Part shown: in pieces, positions 15,099 to 22,326 of the stretch
How positions within the stretch are numbered: position 1 is the first letter of the stretch
Layout of the letters: each line of letters begins with the position of its first letter
Assembly (NCBI GenBank): GCA_050263095.1
Contig: JBLNEW010000090.1
Coordinates: 1 to 25,471 of the forward strand
DNA: 25,471 nucleotides
DNA from: FEB-35 sp050263095
GTDB lineage: Bacteria; Desulfobacterota; Deferrimicrobia; Deferrimicrobiales; Deferrimicrobiaceae
Direction of reading: 5' to 3'
The notes under the pieces: model-generated
What the model saw: the letters and a program-made list of their open reading frames with translations, nothing else
What the model was told of the DNA's origin: nothing
Database searches by the model: none
Made by a program: the position numbers and the translations under genes

Positions 15099-16156
15099 CG
15101 GCGATCCTCCAGGTTCCGCAGCGCAAGGCCGACGGCTACCGTCCCTGCCGTGGTGTACTTGGAAACCACGGCCGGATCCACGAGCCGATCATCGACCGAA
15201 AGACCTTCGAAGGGATTGAAGAGCTCCACCTCGACCCCTATCTTCTCCCCCATCATCTCCTTTAGGAACGTGGACTTGGCGGCTCCGCCGGTGAGGTAAA
15301 CCTTGGTGACGAGCCGGTCGGGGTAGGTGGCCGAGAAGAAATTGTAGGACCGCTGCGCTTCCGTGGCGAGAATGTTCGACACCGTCTTCATGACCTCGGC
15401 GAGCTTCTCCGCGCGGTCGCCTGCGTCCTTCGCTCCGATCTTCAGCGACTCCGCGGTCTCGAAGCTGACGGCCAGCTGTTTCTGGATCTCAGAGGTGTAC
15501 ATCCCCCCGCCCATCGGCACGTCGCGCGTGAAGAGCGGCACGCCGGTGTGGAGGATGTTCACGTTCATGAACGAGGACCCGACGTTTATCACCATGGGCA
15601 CCTGCTCGTCGGAAACCGGGTGGCAGAATTCGAAGGCGTTCCCCGCTGCGATGGAATCGATGTCGACTATCTCGGGAGAGAGGCCGGCGTCCTTGACCAC
15701 CGATATATAGTCATTGACCAGGTCGGACTTCACCGCCACAAGGAGGACGTCCATCTTGGATGGATCCTCCTTCAGCGGTCCGATCACCTGGAAATCTATC
15801 TTCACGTCCTTGATGTCGAACGGTATGTACTGCTCGACTTCCCACTGGATCGATTCCTCCAGCTCTTCGGGGGTCGTCGTGGGAAGGACGACCTTCTTGA
15901 TGATGACCGAATGGCCCGAGAGGGAGGTGGCCACCTCCTTTTCCTTGACCTTCAATTCGCGGAGGGCGGTCTTGATTCCCTCGATCACCGAGGCGTGGTC
16001 CATTATGGCCCCGTCGACGATGGCGTCCGGCGGAAGGGGGTACACCCCGAACTTCTTGAGACCGTATTCGCTGCCCGACGACTTGACGTGAGCCAGCTTG
16101 ATCGAACTGGACCCGATGTCGAGGCCGATCAGCTCTTTAGATCCGAAGAGTCCCAT
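15095..16156 (-). CDS. pilM: Type IV pilus actin-like ATPase PilM
   Basis: PilM is the cytoplasmic, actin/FtsA-fold member of the alignment complex that binds the PilN N-terminus. The 353 residues start 'MGLFGSKELIGLDIGSSSIKL', whose phosphate-1 loop is clear. Other family stretches are 'VVLPTTTPEELEESIQWEVEQYIPFD', 'VINVGSSFMNVNILHTG' (phosphate 2) and 'VYLTGGAAKSTFLKEMM' (adenosine loop). No signal peptide or membrane segment is seen. It begins 16 bases after the XRE regulator, so both share the promoter at 16473-16500. The ribosome site is weak. Confidence 0.97.
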   Translation of the reverse strand: MGLFGSKELIGLDIGSSSIKLAHVKSSGSEYGLKKFGVYPLPPDAIVDGAIMDHASVIEGIKTALRELKVKEKEVATSLSGHSVIIKKVVLPTTTPEELEESIQWEVEQYIPFDIKDVKIDFQVIGPLKEDPSKMDVLLVAVKSDLVNDYISVVKDAGLSPEIVDIDSIAAGNAFEFCHPVSDEQVPMVINVGSSFMNVNILHTGVPLFTRDVPMGGGMYTSEIQKQLAVSFETAESLKIGAKDAGDRAEKLAEVMKTVSNILATEAQRSYNFFSATYPDRLVTKVYLTGGAAKSTFLKEMMGEKIGVEVELFNPFEGLSVDDRLVDPAVVSKYTTAGTVAVGLALRNLEDRR

Positions 16157-16172
16157 CGCCGCACCCGGCCTT

Positions 16173-16415
16173 TCAGTCTTCTTTGATGAACACCTTGTCC
16201 CGGTCGGAAAGCTGCAAGCCCAGGGAAAGGATGATTTTCCGTTTCGTGTCCATCCGGCACGCCATCCCCTTTTCCACGCGGTCTATCGTCAGGACCGAAA
16301 GCCCCGCGCGCCGCGCCAGCTCCGCCTTGCTCATGAGGAGCCCTTCCCTTATCTTTCGGACGTTGTTCGCTTCCACTTTAATCTTCGTGGCTTTCCGTTC
16401 TTTTATGGCGCCCAC
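16173..16415 (-). CDS. Small XRE/Cro-type helix-turn-helix regulator leading the pil operon
   Basis: About 80 residues containing one HTH_3 domain: 'NNVRKIREGLLMSKAELARRAGLSVLTIDRVEKG' fits the Cro/CI pattern with recognition helix near 'LSVLTIDRVE'. The short C-terminal part is charged ('SDRDKVFIKED'). I chose GTG at 16415, preceded by GGGGGA; an upstream in-frame GTG at 16439 has no ribosome site. As first gene of the pilMNOPQ unit, and downstream of a dyad-rich promoter, it is a likely autoregulator of pilus assembly genes. That role is inferred from position only. Confidence 0.85.
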   Translation of the reverse strand: MGAIKERKATKIKVEANNVRKIREGLLMSKAELARRAGLSVLTIDRVEKGMACRMDTKRKIILSLGLQLSDRDKVFIKED

Positions 16416-16472
16416 ATGATCCCCCGTCCGAAAAACCACGTTATCAAATCAACAATTCTGCACCTGGAGCAA

Positions 16473-16500
16473 ATAATACCGTCCCGTAAATTTATGTCAA
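16473..16500 (-). promoter_or_regulatory. Sigma70-type promoter of the XRE-pilMNOPQ operon
   Basis: On the minus strand a perfect TTGACA (16500-16495) is followed after 16 bases by TATTAT (16478-16473). It lies in an AT-rich island inside a GC-rich genome, about 55-60 bases before the regulator's start codon. It is the best promoter match in the window. Confidence 0.75.
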
Positions 16501-16507
16501 GCTATTT

Positions 16508-16547
16508 TTAACTGAATGTTAAAGTAACATAATTATACTAAATTATG
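16508..16547. promoter_or_regulatory. Cluster of dyads upstream of the pil promoter
   Basis: Three inverted repeats are packed here: TTAAC-5-GTTAA (16508-16522), ATGTTA-3-TAACAT (16516-16530) and CATAATT-6-AATTATG (16528-16547). All arms are perfect. They sit just upstream of the -35 box and could be operators for the adjacent XRE regulator or another factor. The last dyad follows the response-regulator stop codon but has no T-run, so a terminator is unlikely. Confidence 0.45.
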
Positions 16548-16548
16548 G

Positions 16549-17973
16549 TCAATTCAGGCCGTATGCTTTCGCCTTGTACAGGAGCGCGGGATGGCTGATG
16601 CCGAGCAGTTCGGCCGCCTTCGGCCTGCTCCCGCCCGCCCTGTCCAGGGCGATCCGGATCATCTGTTTTTCCACCTCTTTCACCGCTTCTCTCAAGTCCG
16701 GCCGTTCAGGGGAGACCTGGATCCGGACAAGCAGCGCGGAAGTATCCCGCAGCCCTTTCCCCTCCTTCGCTCCTTCGCCTGATTTCCCCTCCCCCGTCGC
16801 GCCATGCCTCCAGACGGAGAGAAGTCCTTCCCTGGATATCTCCGGCCCTCCTCCCAGGAGGACGCATCTCTCGATAAGGTTCTCGAGCTCCCTGACGTTC
16901 CCGCGCCAGTCATGGGCCGCCAGTGCTTCATGCGCGGATGGCAGCAGCCGCATTTCCGGCTTGCGGAATTTCCTGCAGAACCCGTCCAGGAAATGCTGCG
17001 AGAGCAATGGAATGTCCTCCCGCCGGTCCCGCAGCGGGGGAACGTGTATCCGGATCACGTTCAACCGGTAAAACAGGTCCTCGCGGAACCTCCCGCCCGC
17101 CGCCTCCTCCTCCAGCTCCCGCGCCGTGGCGGCTACGATGCGCACGTTTACCCTCCTGGTTTCGGTGTCTCCCAGCCGGCGCACCTCTCCCTCCTGCAGG
17201 AAGCGAAGCAGCTTGGTTTGCAGCAATACCGGCAGCTCGCCGATCTCGTCGAGGAACAAAGTGCCTCCCTCCGCCTCCTCCAGCAGTCCCGCACGGTCCG
17301 ATTTCGCCTCCGTGAACGCCCCTTTCCTGTAGCCGAAAAGCTCGCTCTCCAGCAGGGATTCCGGGATCGCCCCGCAGTTTACGGCGACGAACGGCTTTGC
17401 CCTGCGACGCCCGCCGTAGTGAAGCATGCGGGCAACCAGCTCCTTGCCCGTACCGCTTTCCCCGGTGACGAGGACCGTCGAATCGTAATCCTTGACCTTC
17501 TCCACCATCCGCACGACCTCCTCCATGGCCGGGCTGGAGTAAAGAAGATCTTCCGGGCGGAACGCCTTCTCGACCTCGCTGCGGAGGTACTCGTTCTCCT
17601 TCCTCAAGGCCTCCCGCTCCTGCGCCTTCCTGAGGGTCAGCAGGATTTCGTCGCTCATGAATGGTTTGGAGATGTAGTCGTACGCCCCCAGCTTCATCGC
17701 CTCGACGGCCGTCTCTACCGTGCCGAACGCCGACATCATTATCACGGTCCCCGGGGTTTTGCGCGCGGAGAGCTCCTTGAGCATCTCGAGCCCGCCCATC
17801 TCCGGCATCCTGATGTCGCACAGGATGAAGTCGTACCGGTTCTTTTCGAGCGCCTTCAGCGCCTCGACGCCGCTTCGCGCCTGCGCCACGACGTACCCTT
17901 CGGCCGAAAGAATCTTGCCGAGAACGTCTCGCATGCCGGCTTCGTCGTCGACCACCAGGACCCGCTCAGCCAT
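16549..17973 (-). CDS. NtrC-family sigma54-dependent response regulator
   Basis: This 474-residue protein has a receiver domain (1-120; phospho-acceptor Asp53, Lys103 in 'YISKPF'), an AAA+ sigma54-activator domain (about 142-375), and a C-terminal Fis-type HTH ('RPKAAELLGISHPALLYKAK'). The AAA+ part has Walker A 'GESGTGKE' at 171-178 and Walker B 'TLFLDEIGEL' at 238-247. The sigma54-contact motif reads GAFTEA at 218-223 instead of GAFTGA. It should activate sigma54 promoters when phosphorylated by the kinase encoded just upstream. The ATG at 17973 follows GGGAGG and overlaps the kinase gene by 8 bases. Nearness to pilin, pilD and pilMNOPQ suggests a PilR-like role, but its target is not shown. 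Confidence 0.93.
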   Translation of the reverse strand: MAERVLVVDDEAGMRDVLGKILSAEGYVVAQARSGVEALKALEKNRYDFILCDIRMPEMGGLEMLKELSARKTPGTVIMMSAFGTVETAVEAMKLGAYDYISKPFMSDEILLTLRKAQEREALRKENEYLRSEVEKAFRPEDLLYSSPAMEEVVRMVEKVKDYDSTVLVTGESGTGKELVARMLHYGGRRRAKPFVAVNCGAIPESLLESELFGYRKGAFTEAKSDRAGLLEEAEGGTLFLDEIGELPVLLQTKLLRFLQEGEVRRLGDTETRRVNVRIVAATARELEEEAAGGRFREDLFYRLNVIRIHVPPLRDRREDIPLLSQHFLDGFCRKFRKPEMRLLPSAHEALAAHDWRGNVRELENLIERCVLLGGGPEISREGLLSVWRHGATGEGKSGEGAKEGKGLRDTSALLVRIQVSPERPDLREAVKEVEKQMIRIALDRAGGSRPKAAELLGISHPALLYKAKAYGLN

Positions 17974-19444
17974 CCGCTCCCTCCCCCCCCTTTTCACCCC
18001 CGGGGGCTTCCCGGCTGGACGGGACTATCACCGTGAAAGTCGATCCCTTCCCCTCCTGGCTCTCGGCCAGGATCTCTCCGCCGGCGCCCTCGACGATCGC
18101 GCGCGAAACCGACAGGCCGAGGCCGGTCCCCTTCCCGGGCTCCTTGGTGGTGAAAAACGGATCGAAGATGTTCTCCATGTCCGCCTGCCGTATCCCGCAG
18201 CCCGTATCCGTTACGGAAACCGCCGCTCCAACGGGCGGGATCCTTCCAACCCCTCCGCGGAGAGGGGCGACATCCACCCATGGCGGATCGGATGCGCGCC
18301 TTCGCACTGCCCTTGCGGGCGGCGGGATCCAGGGATCCGCCGGGAAGGTGCGGATATTGATGGTCCCGCCGTTTCCCATGGAATCCACCGCGTTGATCAA
18401 GAGGTTCAGAAGCACCTGCTGAAGGCGGCCCGAGGCGAGGCGGGCCCTTCCCGCTCCGCCGTACTCGACGCGAACGTCCACATCGCGGAAAATTCGCCGG
18501 AAAGAAAGAAGCTCGACGGTTTCGCGCACTACGGCGTCGACGTCGGCGTCTTCCCCCTCCCTGCCGCCCGGCGCCGCAACGGACAACAACCCGCGAACTA
18601 TATTCTCGATCTTCTGCGTTTCCCCCACGATCCTGTCGAGGCATTCGTCCTGTTCGGAGCGCGACGGAGGGGTCTTGCGCAGGTATTCCGCGTATCCGCG
18701 TACCGCCATGAGCGGGTTGCCGACCTCGTGCGCAACACCCGCGGCCAACCGCCCTACGGTCGCAAGCTTTTCCGACCGGTAAGCGTCGTGTTCCGCCTGG
18801 CGGGCCTTCTCCTGCGCGGATTGCATCGCCGTCACCATCCGGTTGAAGGATGCGCCCAGCTGTCCCAGCTCGTTTCCCGGCGACTCGTCGGCCCGAAGGA
18901 GATTGTCCCCCACCGCGATCTTTTCGGAAACGGCCGCCAGGCGGCGTATGGGCCGCACGACAGAACGGTCCATAAGGAATGCCCCGAACAGGACCATGAC
19001 GATGACGTCGATCCCCACAAGGACGCCTGCGACCTGCACGAGATGCCGGGCCTCCTCCTCGATCCCCGGTGAGAAATACCGGACCCTGATCCCCCTCGAT
19101 CCGGCCTTCCCCCCGGCAAGAGGAAGCGTCACGTCGACCGCCGGATGGATGGACAGGATGCCGCCGGACTTTTCCCCCGCCGGAACCACGATCGGACCGC
19201 CTGCGGGCGGGGCCTCGGGCAGAAGGTTTATTTCCCGGATGTAAGGGGAGATGCGGGCGACTCCCCCCCCCTCCACCGCACCACGCACGGCGTACGCGAC
19301 GGAGACGGCCGCCTCGACGTGGCGGCGCTCCATGCTCAGCTGGATGGCTTTCAGGGCGAAGACGGCAAGGAGGGATAGGGAGGCGACGGCGATCATCGTC
19401 AGCTGGACGACGACCCCCGCGCGGACCGAGATATCCCTTTTCAA
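17966..19444 (-). CDS. Membrane sensor histidine kinase (NtrB/PilS-like)
   Basis: This 492-residue kinase has two transmembrane helices (about 12-32 and 137-158) around a roughly 100-residue periplasmic sensor region of no family I recognise. A HAMP domain follows (about 159-211). The HisKA box 'AAGVAHEVGNPL' carries the phospho-accepting His239. The ATPase domain has N-box 'LLNLLINAVDSM' (Asn351), G1 'DTGCGI', F 'DPFFTTKE' and G2 'GKGTGLGL'. Between the N and G1 boxes lies an unusual Pro/Arg-rich insertion (about 368-406). PilS proteins usually have six membrane helices, so this is closer in topology to other NtrC-partner kinases. The start is TTG at 19444 with a weak ribosome site. It is cotranscribed with the regulator and divergent from the HAMP/pilin unit. 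Confidence 0.93.
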   Translation of the reverse strand: MKRDISVRAGVVVQLTMIAVASLSLLAVFALKAIQLSMERRHVEAAVSVAYAVRGAVEGGGVARISPYIREINLLPEAPPAGGPIVVPAGEKSGGILSIHPAVDVTLPLAGGKAGSRGIRVRYFSPGIEEEARHLVQVAGVLVGIDVIVMVLFGAFLMDRSVVRPIRRLAAVSEKIAVGDNLLRADESPGNELGQLGASFNRMVTAMQSAQEKARQAEHDAYRSEKLATVGRLAAGVAHEVGNPLMAVRGYAEYLRKTPPSRSEQDECLDRIVGETQKIENIVRGLLSVAAPGGREGEDADVDAVVRETVELLSFRRIFRDVDVRVEYGGAGRARLASGRLQQVLLNLLINAVDSMGNGGTINIRTFPADPWIPPPARAVRRRASDPPWVDVAPLRGGVGRIPPVGAAVSVTDTGCGIRQADMENIFDPFFTTKEPGKGTGLGLSVSRAIVEGAGGEILAESQEGKGSTFTVIVPSSREAPGGEKGGEGADG

Positions 19445-19524
19445 CCGGCCCGCCGGAAGATAAAGTAAATCGAAACCGGGTCCACGGCTAATAGGATAGC
19501 AAAAAACAGCCGGAGGAGGCGAAC

Positions 19525-20001
19525 TTGGCTAGCCCCGTGAATCGAAGGAAGCCCCGCCTGGTCGACAGGAAATTCCAGGTCGGACTGGCCTGGCGGGTGA
19601 TGATGGCGTTTTTCATGTTTTTCATCGCGTGGCTGGTCATCGTGTTCGCGCCCTCGATGTACATCCTGGCCACGGGCCGAAGCCTGGCGGAGCTTGAACC
19701 TGCCGCGCGCGAGTTCCTCGTTCTGCACTACAGGATATGGCCGGCCGCCCTTCTCGTTTTCGGAGGCGTGTTCGTCTACACGCTCCTGCTGAGCCGGCGG
19801 ATCGCCGGCCCGATATACAGGATCAACGCGGTCATCAAGGGAATGATCGAGGGGGAATTCCCGGAAAAGGTGTCGCTGCGGTCCGGGGACTATTTCCGCG
19901 ACACCGCCGAACTCCTGGAGCAGCTGTCGCGAAGGATCTCCGGCGGGAAGGCGAGATCAGGGGCAGGAGGAAACGGGCCCCCGGGGGCAGATGTAAAATG
20001 A
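19525..20001 (+). CDS. HAMP-only inner-membrane protein coupled to pilin gene
   Basis: This 158-residue protein has a basic N-terminus ('RRKPRLVDRKFQVGLAWRV'), two transmembrane helices (about 25-49 and 72-90) with a short periplasmic loop, and a HAMP-like segment (about 90-138: 'RRIAGPIYRINAVIKGMIEGEF'). It stops after a Gly-rich tail with no kinase, cyclase or chemotaxis output domain. Isolated HAMP proteins of this kind may pass a signal to a separate partner. The TTG at 19525 follows GGAGGAGG with five-base spacing. Its stop overlaps the pilin ATG by 4 bases, and the divergent neighbour is a histidine kinase. Function unknown; the coupling points to pilus biology. Confidence 0.8.
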   Translation: MASPVNRRKPRLVDRKFQVGLAWRVMMAFFMFFIAWLVIVFAPSMYILATGRSLAELEPAAREFLVLHYRIWPAALLVFGGVFVYTLLLSRRIAGPIYRINAVIKGMIEGEFPEKVSLRSGDYFRDTAELLEQLSRRISGGKARSGAGGNGPPGADVK

Positions 20002-20393
20002 GCGGCATCCTCCCTCGCCGCGGATCCCGCGGGTTCACCATCGTCGAGCTGTCGATCGTGCTGGTCATCGTCGCGATACTCGCATCGCTGGCGGTCGTGA
20101 CCTACAACAAGTACGCCAACAAGGCCCGCATGACCCAGGCCCAGACCGCGCTCAAGCACCTGCAGAAGACCGAGATCATCTATTTCACGGAGCACGAGCG
20201 TTATCTCGACAACCTGGTCCTGCTCGATTTCGATCCCACGAAATACAACTACTACAACGTTTCCGTCGTCATCGACAACACCGGCTTCGACTTCACCGGG
20301 TACGCCACGGGAGTCGGCGCAATGACGGGCGACCTCTGGACAATCCGCAAGGAAGGCGAGCCGAAGCAGGACAATACGTCTATTTTCCGGTAA
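19998..20393 (+). CDS. Type IV pilin-like protein (prepilin)
   Basis: This is a 131-residue precursor. The leader of 12 residues ends 'RRGSRG', and cleavage by PilD before Phe gives mature 'FTIVELSIVLVIVAILASLA', with the conserved Glu5 and hydrophobic N-terminal helix. The mature 119-residue protein has Tyr24, Tyr27, Tyr50, Phe51 and Tyr57, and 15 aromatics in all; it has no cysteine, so no disulfide-bounded loop. The C-terminal part ('TGYATGVGAMTGDLWTIRKEG') resembles the beta-region of short pilins. It could be the major pilin or a minor pilin/pseudopilin. I chose the ATG at 19998, which overlaps the HAMP gene by 4 bases; any longer reading would bury the leader. Its 3' end overlaps pilD by 14 bases, tail to tail. 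Confidence 0.92.
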   Translation: MSGILPRRGSRGFTIVELSIVLVIVAILASLAVVTYNKYANKARMTQAQTALKHLQKTEIIYFTEHERYLDNLVLLDFDPTKYNYYNVSVVIDNTGFDFTGYATGVGAMTGDLWTIRKEGEPKQDNTSIFR

Positions 20394-21144
20394 GGAGCAG
20401 GGACCAGAGCGCATCTCCGGCAAACCGCGCTGCAAGCGCGGCGGCGCACAGGTAAGGTCCGAAGGGGATAGCGGTCTTAAGCCCTTCCTTCCCTTTCCGC
20501 ATCGCGAACAGGCCTCCGGCCACCCCCAGGATCGAGCCGATGAAGATCGTGAACAAGGCCCCTTTCCAGCCGATGAAGGCGCCTATCATGGCGATGAGCT
20601 TGACGTCGCCTCCCCCCATCCCCTCCCTCCCGGCGATTTTTTCGTACGCGGACGCGGTCGCGTAAAGGATCCCGCCTCCGAGAACGCCGCCGAGGACGCT
20701 GCCCTTCCAGTCGCCACCGGGTAGGAACGACAGCAGAATCCCCGCCGCCAGGCCGCCGATCGAGAGTTCGTCCGGGATGATCCGGTGATCGATGTCGATG
20801 AAGGTGATGGGCACCAGGAGGGAGAAGAAGGCGACATCCCGGAAAAGCGTGAAGCCGGGTCCGTCCGCCACGGCCAGCAGGAGGTAGCCGATTCCGGTCA
20901 GCAGTTCCACGGCGGGATAACGCAGGGAGATCTTCCCGCCGCACCCGCGGCATTTTCCTCCGAGAAGCACGAAGCTTGCGAGCGGGATGTTCTCCCACGG
21001 CGGTATGGACCTGCCGCAGGCGGGACAGCGCGAACCGGGCCGCACGATCGATTCTTCACGGGGAAGCCTGTGGATGATGACGTTGAAGAAACTGCCCATG
21101 CAGATTCCGACGAGGAACGCGGCGACAGGGAGGACGACCGTCAT
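20380..21144 (-). CDS. pilD: Prepilin peptidase / N-methyltransferase
   Basis: PilD cleaves prepilin leaders and methylates the new N-terminal residue. The 254-residue, multi-helix protein has the N-terminal methyltransferase region 'GSFFNVIIHRLPRE', a four-cysteine zinc site (Cys40, Cys43, Cys65, Cys68), and 'SLRYPAVELLTG'. It also has both aspartate-protease motifs, 'FIDIDHRIIPD' (Asp117/119) and 'GMGGGDVKL' (Asp180). The ATG at 21144 overlaps the stop of the glycosyltransferase gene by 4 bases, so it is expressed with the polysaccharide block. The nearby pilin, converging on it, is its likely substrate. Confidence 0.97.
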   Translation of the reverse strand: MTVVLPVAAFLVGICMGSFFNVIIHRLPREESIVRPGSRCPACGRSIPPWENIPLASFVLLGGKCRGCGGKISLRYPAVELLTGIGYLLLAVADGPGFTLFRDVAFFSLLVPITFIDIDHRIIPDELSIGGLAAGILLSFLPGGDWKGSVLGGVLGGGILYATASAYEKIAGREGMGGGDVKLIAMIGAFIGWKGALFTIFIGSILGVAGGLFAMRKGKEGLKTAIPFGPYLCAAALAARFAGDALWSLLLTGK

Positions 21145-22319
21145 TGTCGAGCCTTCACCGCCAGCAGCTCATCGTACAGCCGCTCCTGGGCGCGCACCAT
21201 CTCCTCCTGGTCGAACTCCCGCAGAAGCCTGTCCCGCTTGAACAGGGGATCCAGCGTCGCGTCCCCCGCAAGCAGGTCCGCCACCCGCCGCGCGAGCGCC
21301 TCGACGTCCCCGGCGGGCGCAAGGAAGCCGTCCACGCCGTCGTCCACGATCTCGCGCGTGCCGTCCACGGCGGTAGCCACGACAGGGACGCCCGAAAGCA
21401 ACGCCTGGGGGACGACCTTCGGAAGTCCTTCCCAGCGGGAGGTCAGCAGGAAGACGTCGAAGGCGCGCAGCAGGTCCGGGATCTCCTCTCTCCATCCCGC
21501 CAAAACGAAATTCCCGGCAAGCGACCCGGCCGCCGCCTTCTCGACCTCCGCCCTGAGCTCGCCGTCGCCGATAATAACGAAACGGGCGGCCGGAACGCGC
21601 TCCCGCACCCTGCGCGCGACCTCGACGAAATCCAGGGGCGCTTTCTGGGGCTTGAGCACCGCAATCGTTCCAACTACCGGCACGCCGTCGGGGATCCCCA
21701 GCAGGCGCTTCCCCCGCTCCCGCGAGCCGGCAAGGAACCGGGCCGTGTCGAAGCCGCTGCGGATCAGCCGCGCCCGATCGGCCGACAATATCTTCTCGCG
21801 GACGCCTTGCCTTATGTTTTCCTCGGAGACCGCTATGAACGCGTCCGTCCAGCGGGAGGCCGCCCGTTCAAGGCCGACCAGCAACCTTCGAAGCGGCGGC
21901 GGCTGGGAATCGTGGAATCCGAAACCGTGAATCGAATGGACGACGACTTCCGCGCCCGCCGCCCTGGCGGCCGCCCGTCCGAGTATCCCGGCCTTGGAGC
22001 TGTGCGTATGAACGACGAGAGGAAGGCCCCGCGCCCGTTTCTTTTCCTTACGGAGGATCGCGCGCAGGGAAAGGAAGGCCCTCGCATCGAGGACCGGCCG
22101 TATCTCCCGCACAAGGGAATCGACCTGGCGGAACCCGCACCCCTCGATAGCCGCGGCACGGGAATCGAGCATGCCTCCCTTCCCCGCTATGAGGACGCGC
22201 TCGAATCTCCGCGGATCGAGGGCGCCAACGGTGAACAGGGTGTTCTCCTGGGCCCCTCCCCACTCCAGCATGGTAATGATGTGCGCGACGACCGCGCGGC
22301 GCTCCCCCGACGCATGCAT
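21141..22319 (-). CDS. Glycosyltransferase, GT4 family
   Basis: This is a GT-B fold enzyme of about 392 residues. The N-terminal Rossmann domain begins 'VVAHIITMLEWGGAQENTL' (the GGAQ acceptor-side loop). The C-terminal nucleotide-sugar domain starts near 'PVVGTIAVLKPQKAPLDFVE' and has 'RFVIIGDGELR' and 'DVFLLTSRWEGLPKVVPQALLSG'. The usual E-x7-E reads E-x7-Q here. It likely adds a sugar to a lipid-linked glycan made from the WecA-type enzyme upstream; donor and acceptor are unknown. I prefer ATG at 22319, just after the previous stop codon; an ATG at 22355 would overlap that gene by 29 bases. No signal peptide. Confidence 0.9.
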   Translation of the reverse strand: MHASGERRAVVAHIITMLEWGGAQENTLFTVGALDPRRFERVLIAGKGGMLDSRAAAIEGCGFRQVDSLVREIRPVLDARAFLSLRAILRKEKKRARGLPLVVHTHSSKAGILGRAAARAAGAEVVVHSIHGFGFHDSQPPPLRRLLVGLERAASRWTDAFIAVSEENIRQGVREKILSADRARLIRSGFDTARFLAGSRERGKRLLGIPDGVPVVGTIAVLKPQKAPLDFVEVARRVRERVPAARFVIIGDGELRAEVEKAAAGSLAGNFVLAGWREEIPDLLRAFDVFLLTSRWEGLPKVVPQALLSGVPVVATAVDGTREIVDDGVDGFLAPAGDVEALARRVADLLAGDATLDPLFKRDRLLREFDQEEMVRAQERLYDELLAVKARQ

Positions 22320-22326
22320 CCCGATT

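Noticed and set aside
16528..16547. The CATAATT/AATTATG dyad as terminator of the response-regulator gene
   Set aside because: The stem is almost all A-T and no T-run follows it, so it is more plausibly an operator-like dyad.
19445..19524. A sigma54 (-24/-12) promoter for the HAMP/pilin unit, as expected for a PilR target
   Set aside because: No GG-N10-GC element is present on either strand; the nearest GG/GC pair is 11 bases apart and lacks the flanking consensus. No clear sigma70 promoter was found either.
19737..19997. A longer reading of the pilin (218 residues)
   Set aside because: It would bury the prepilin leader; the short leader from ATG 19998 with G/F cleavage is typical, and the upstream part is a shadow of the HAMP gene.
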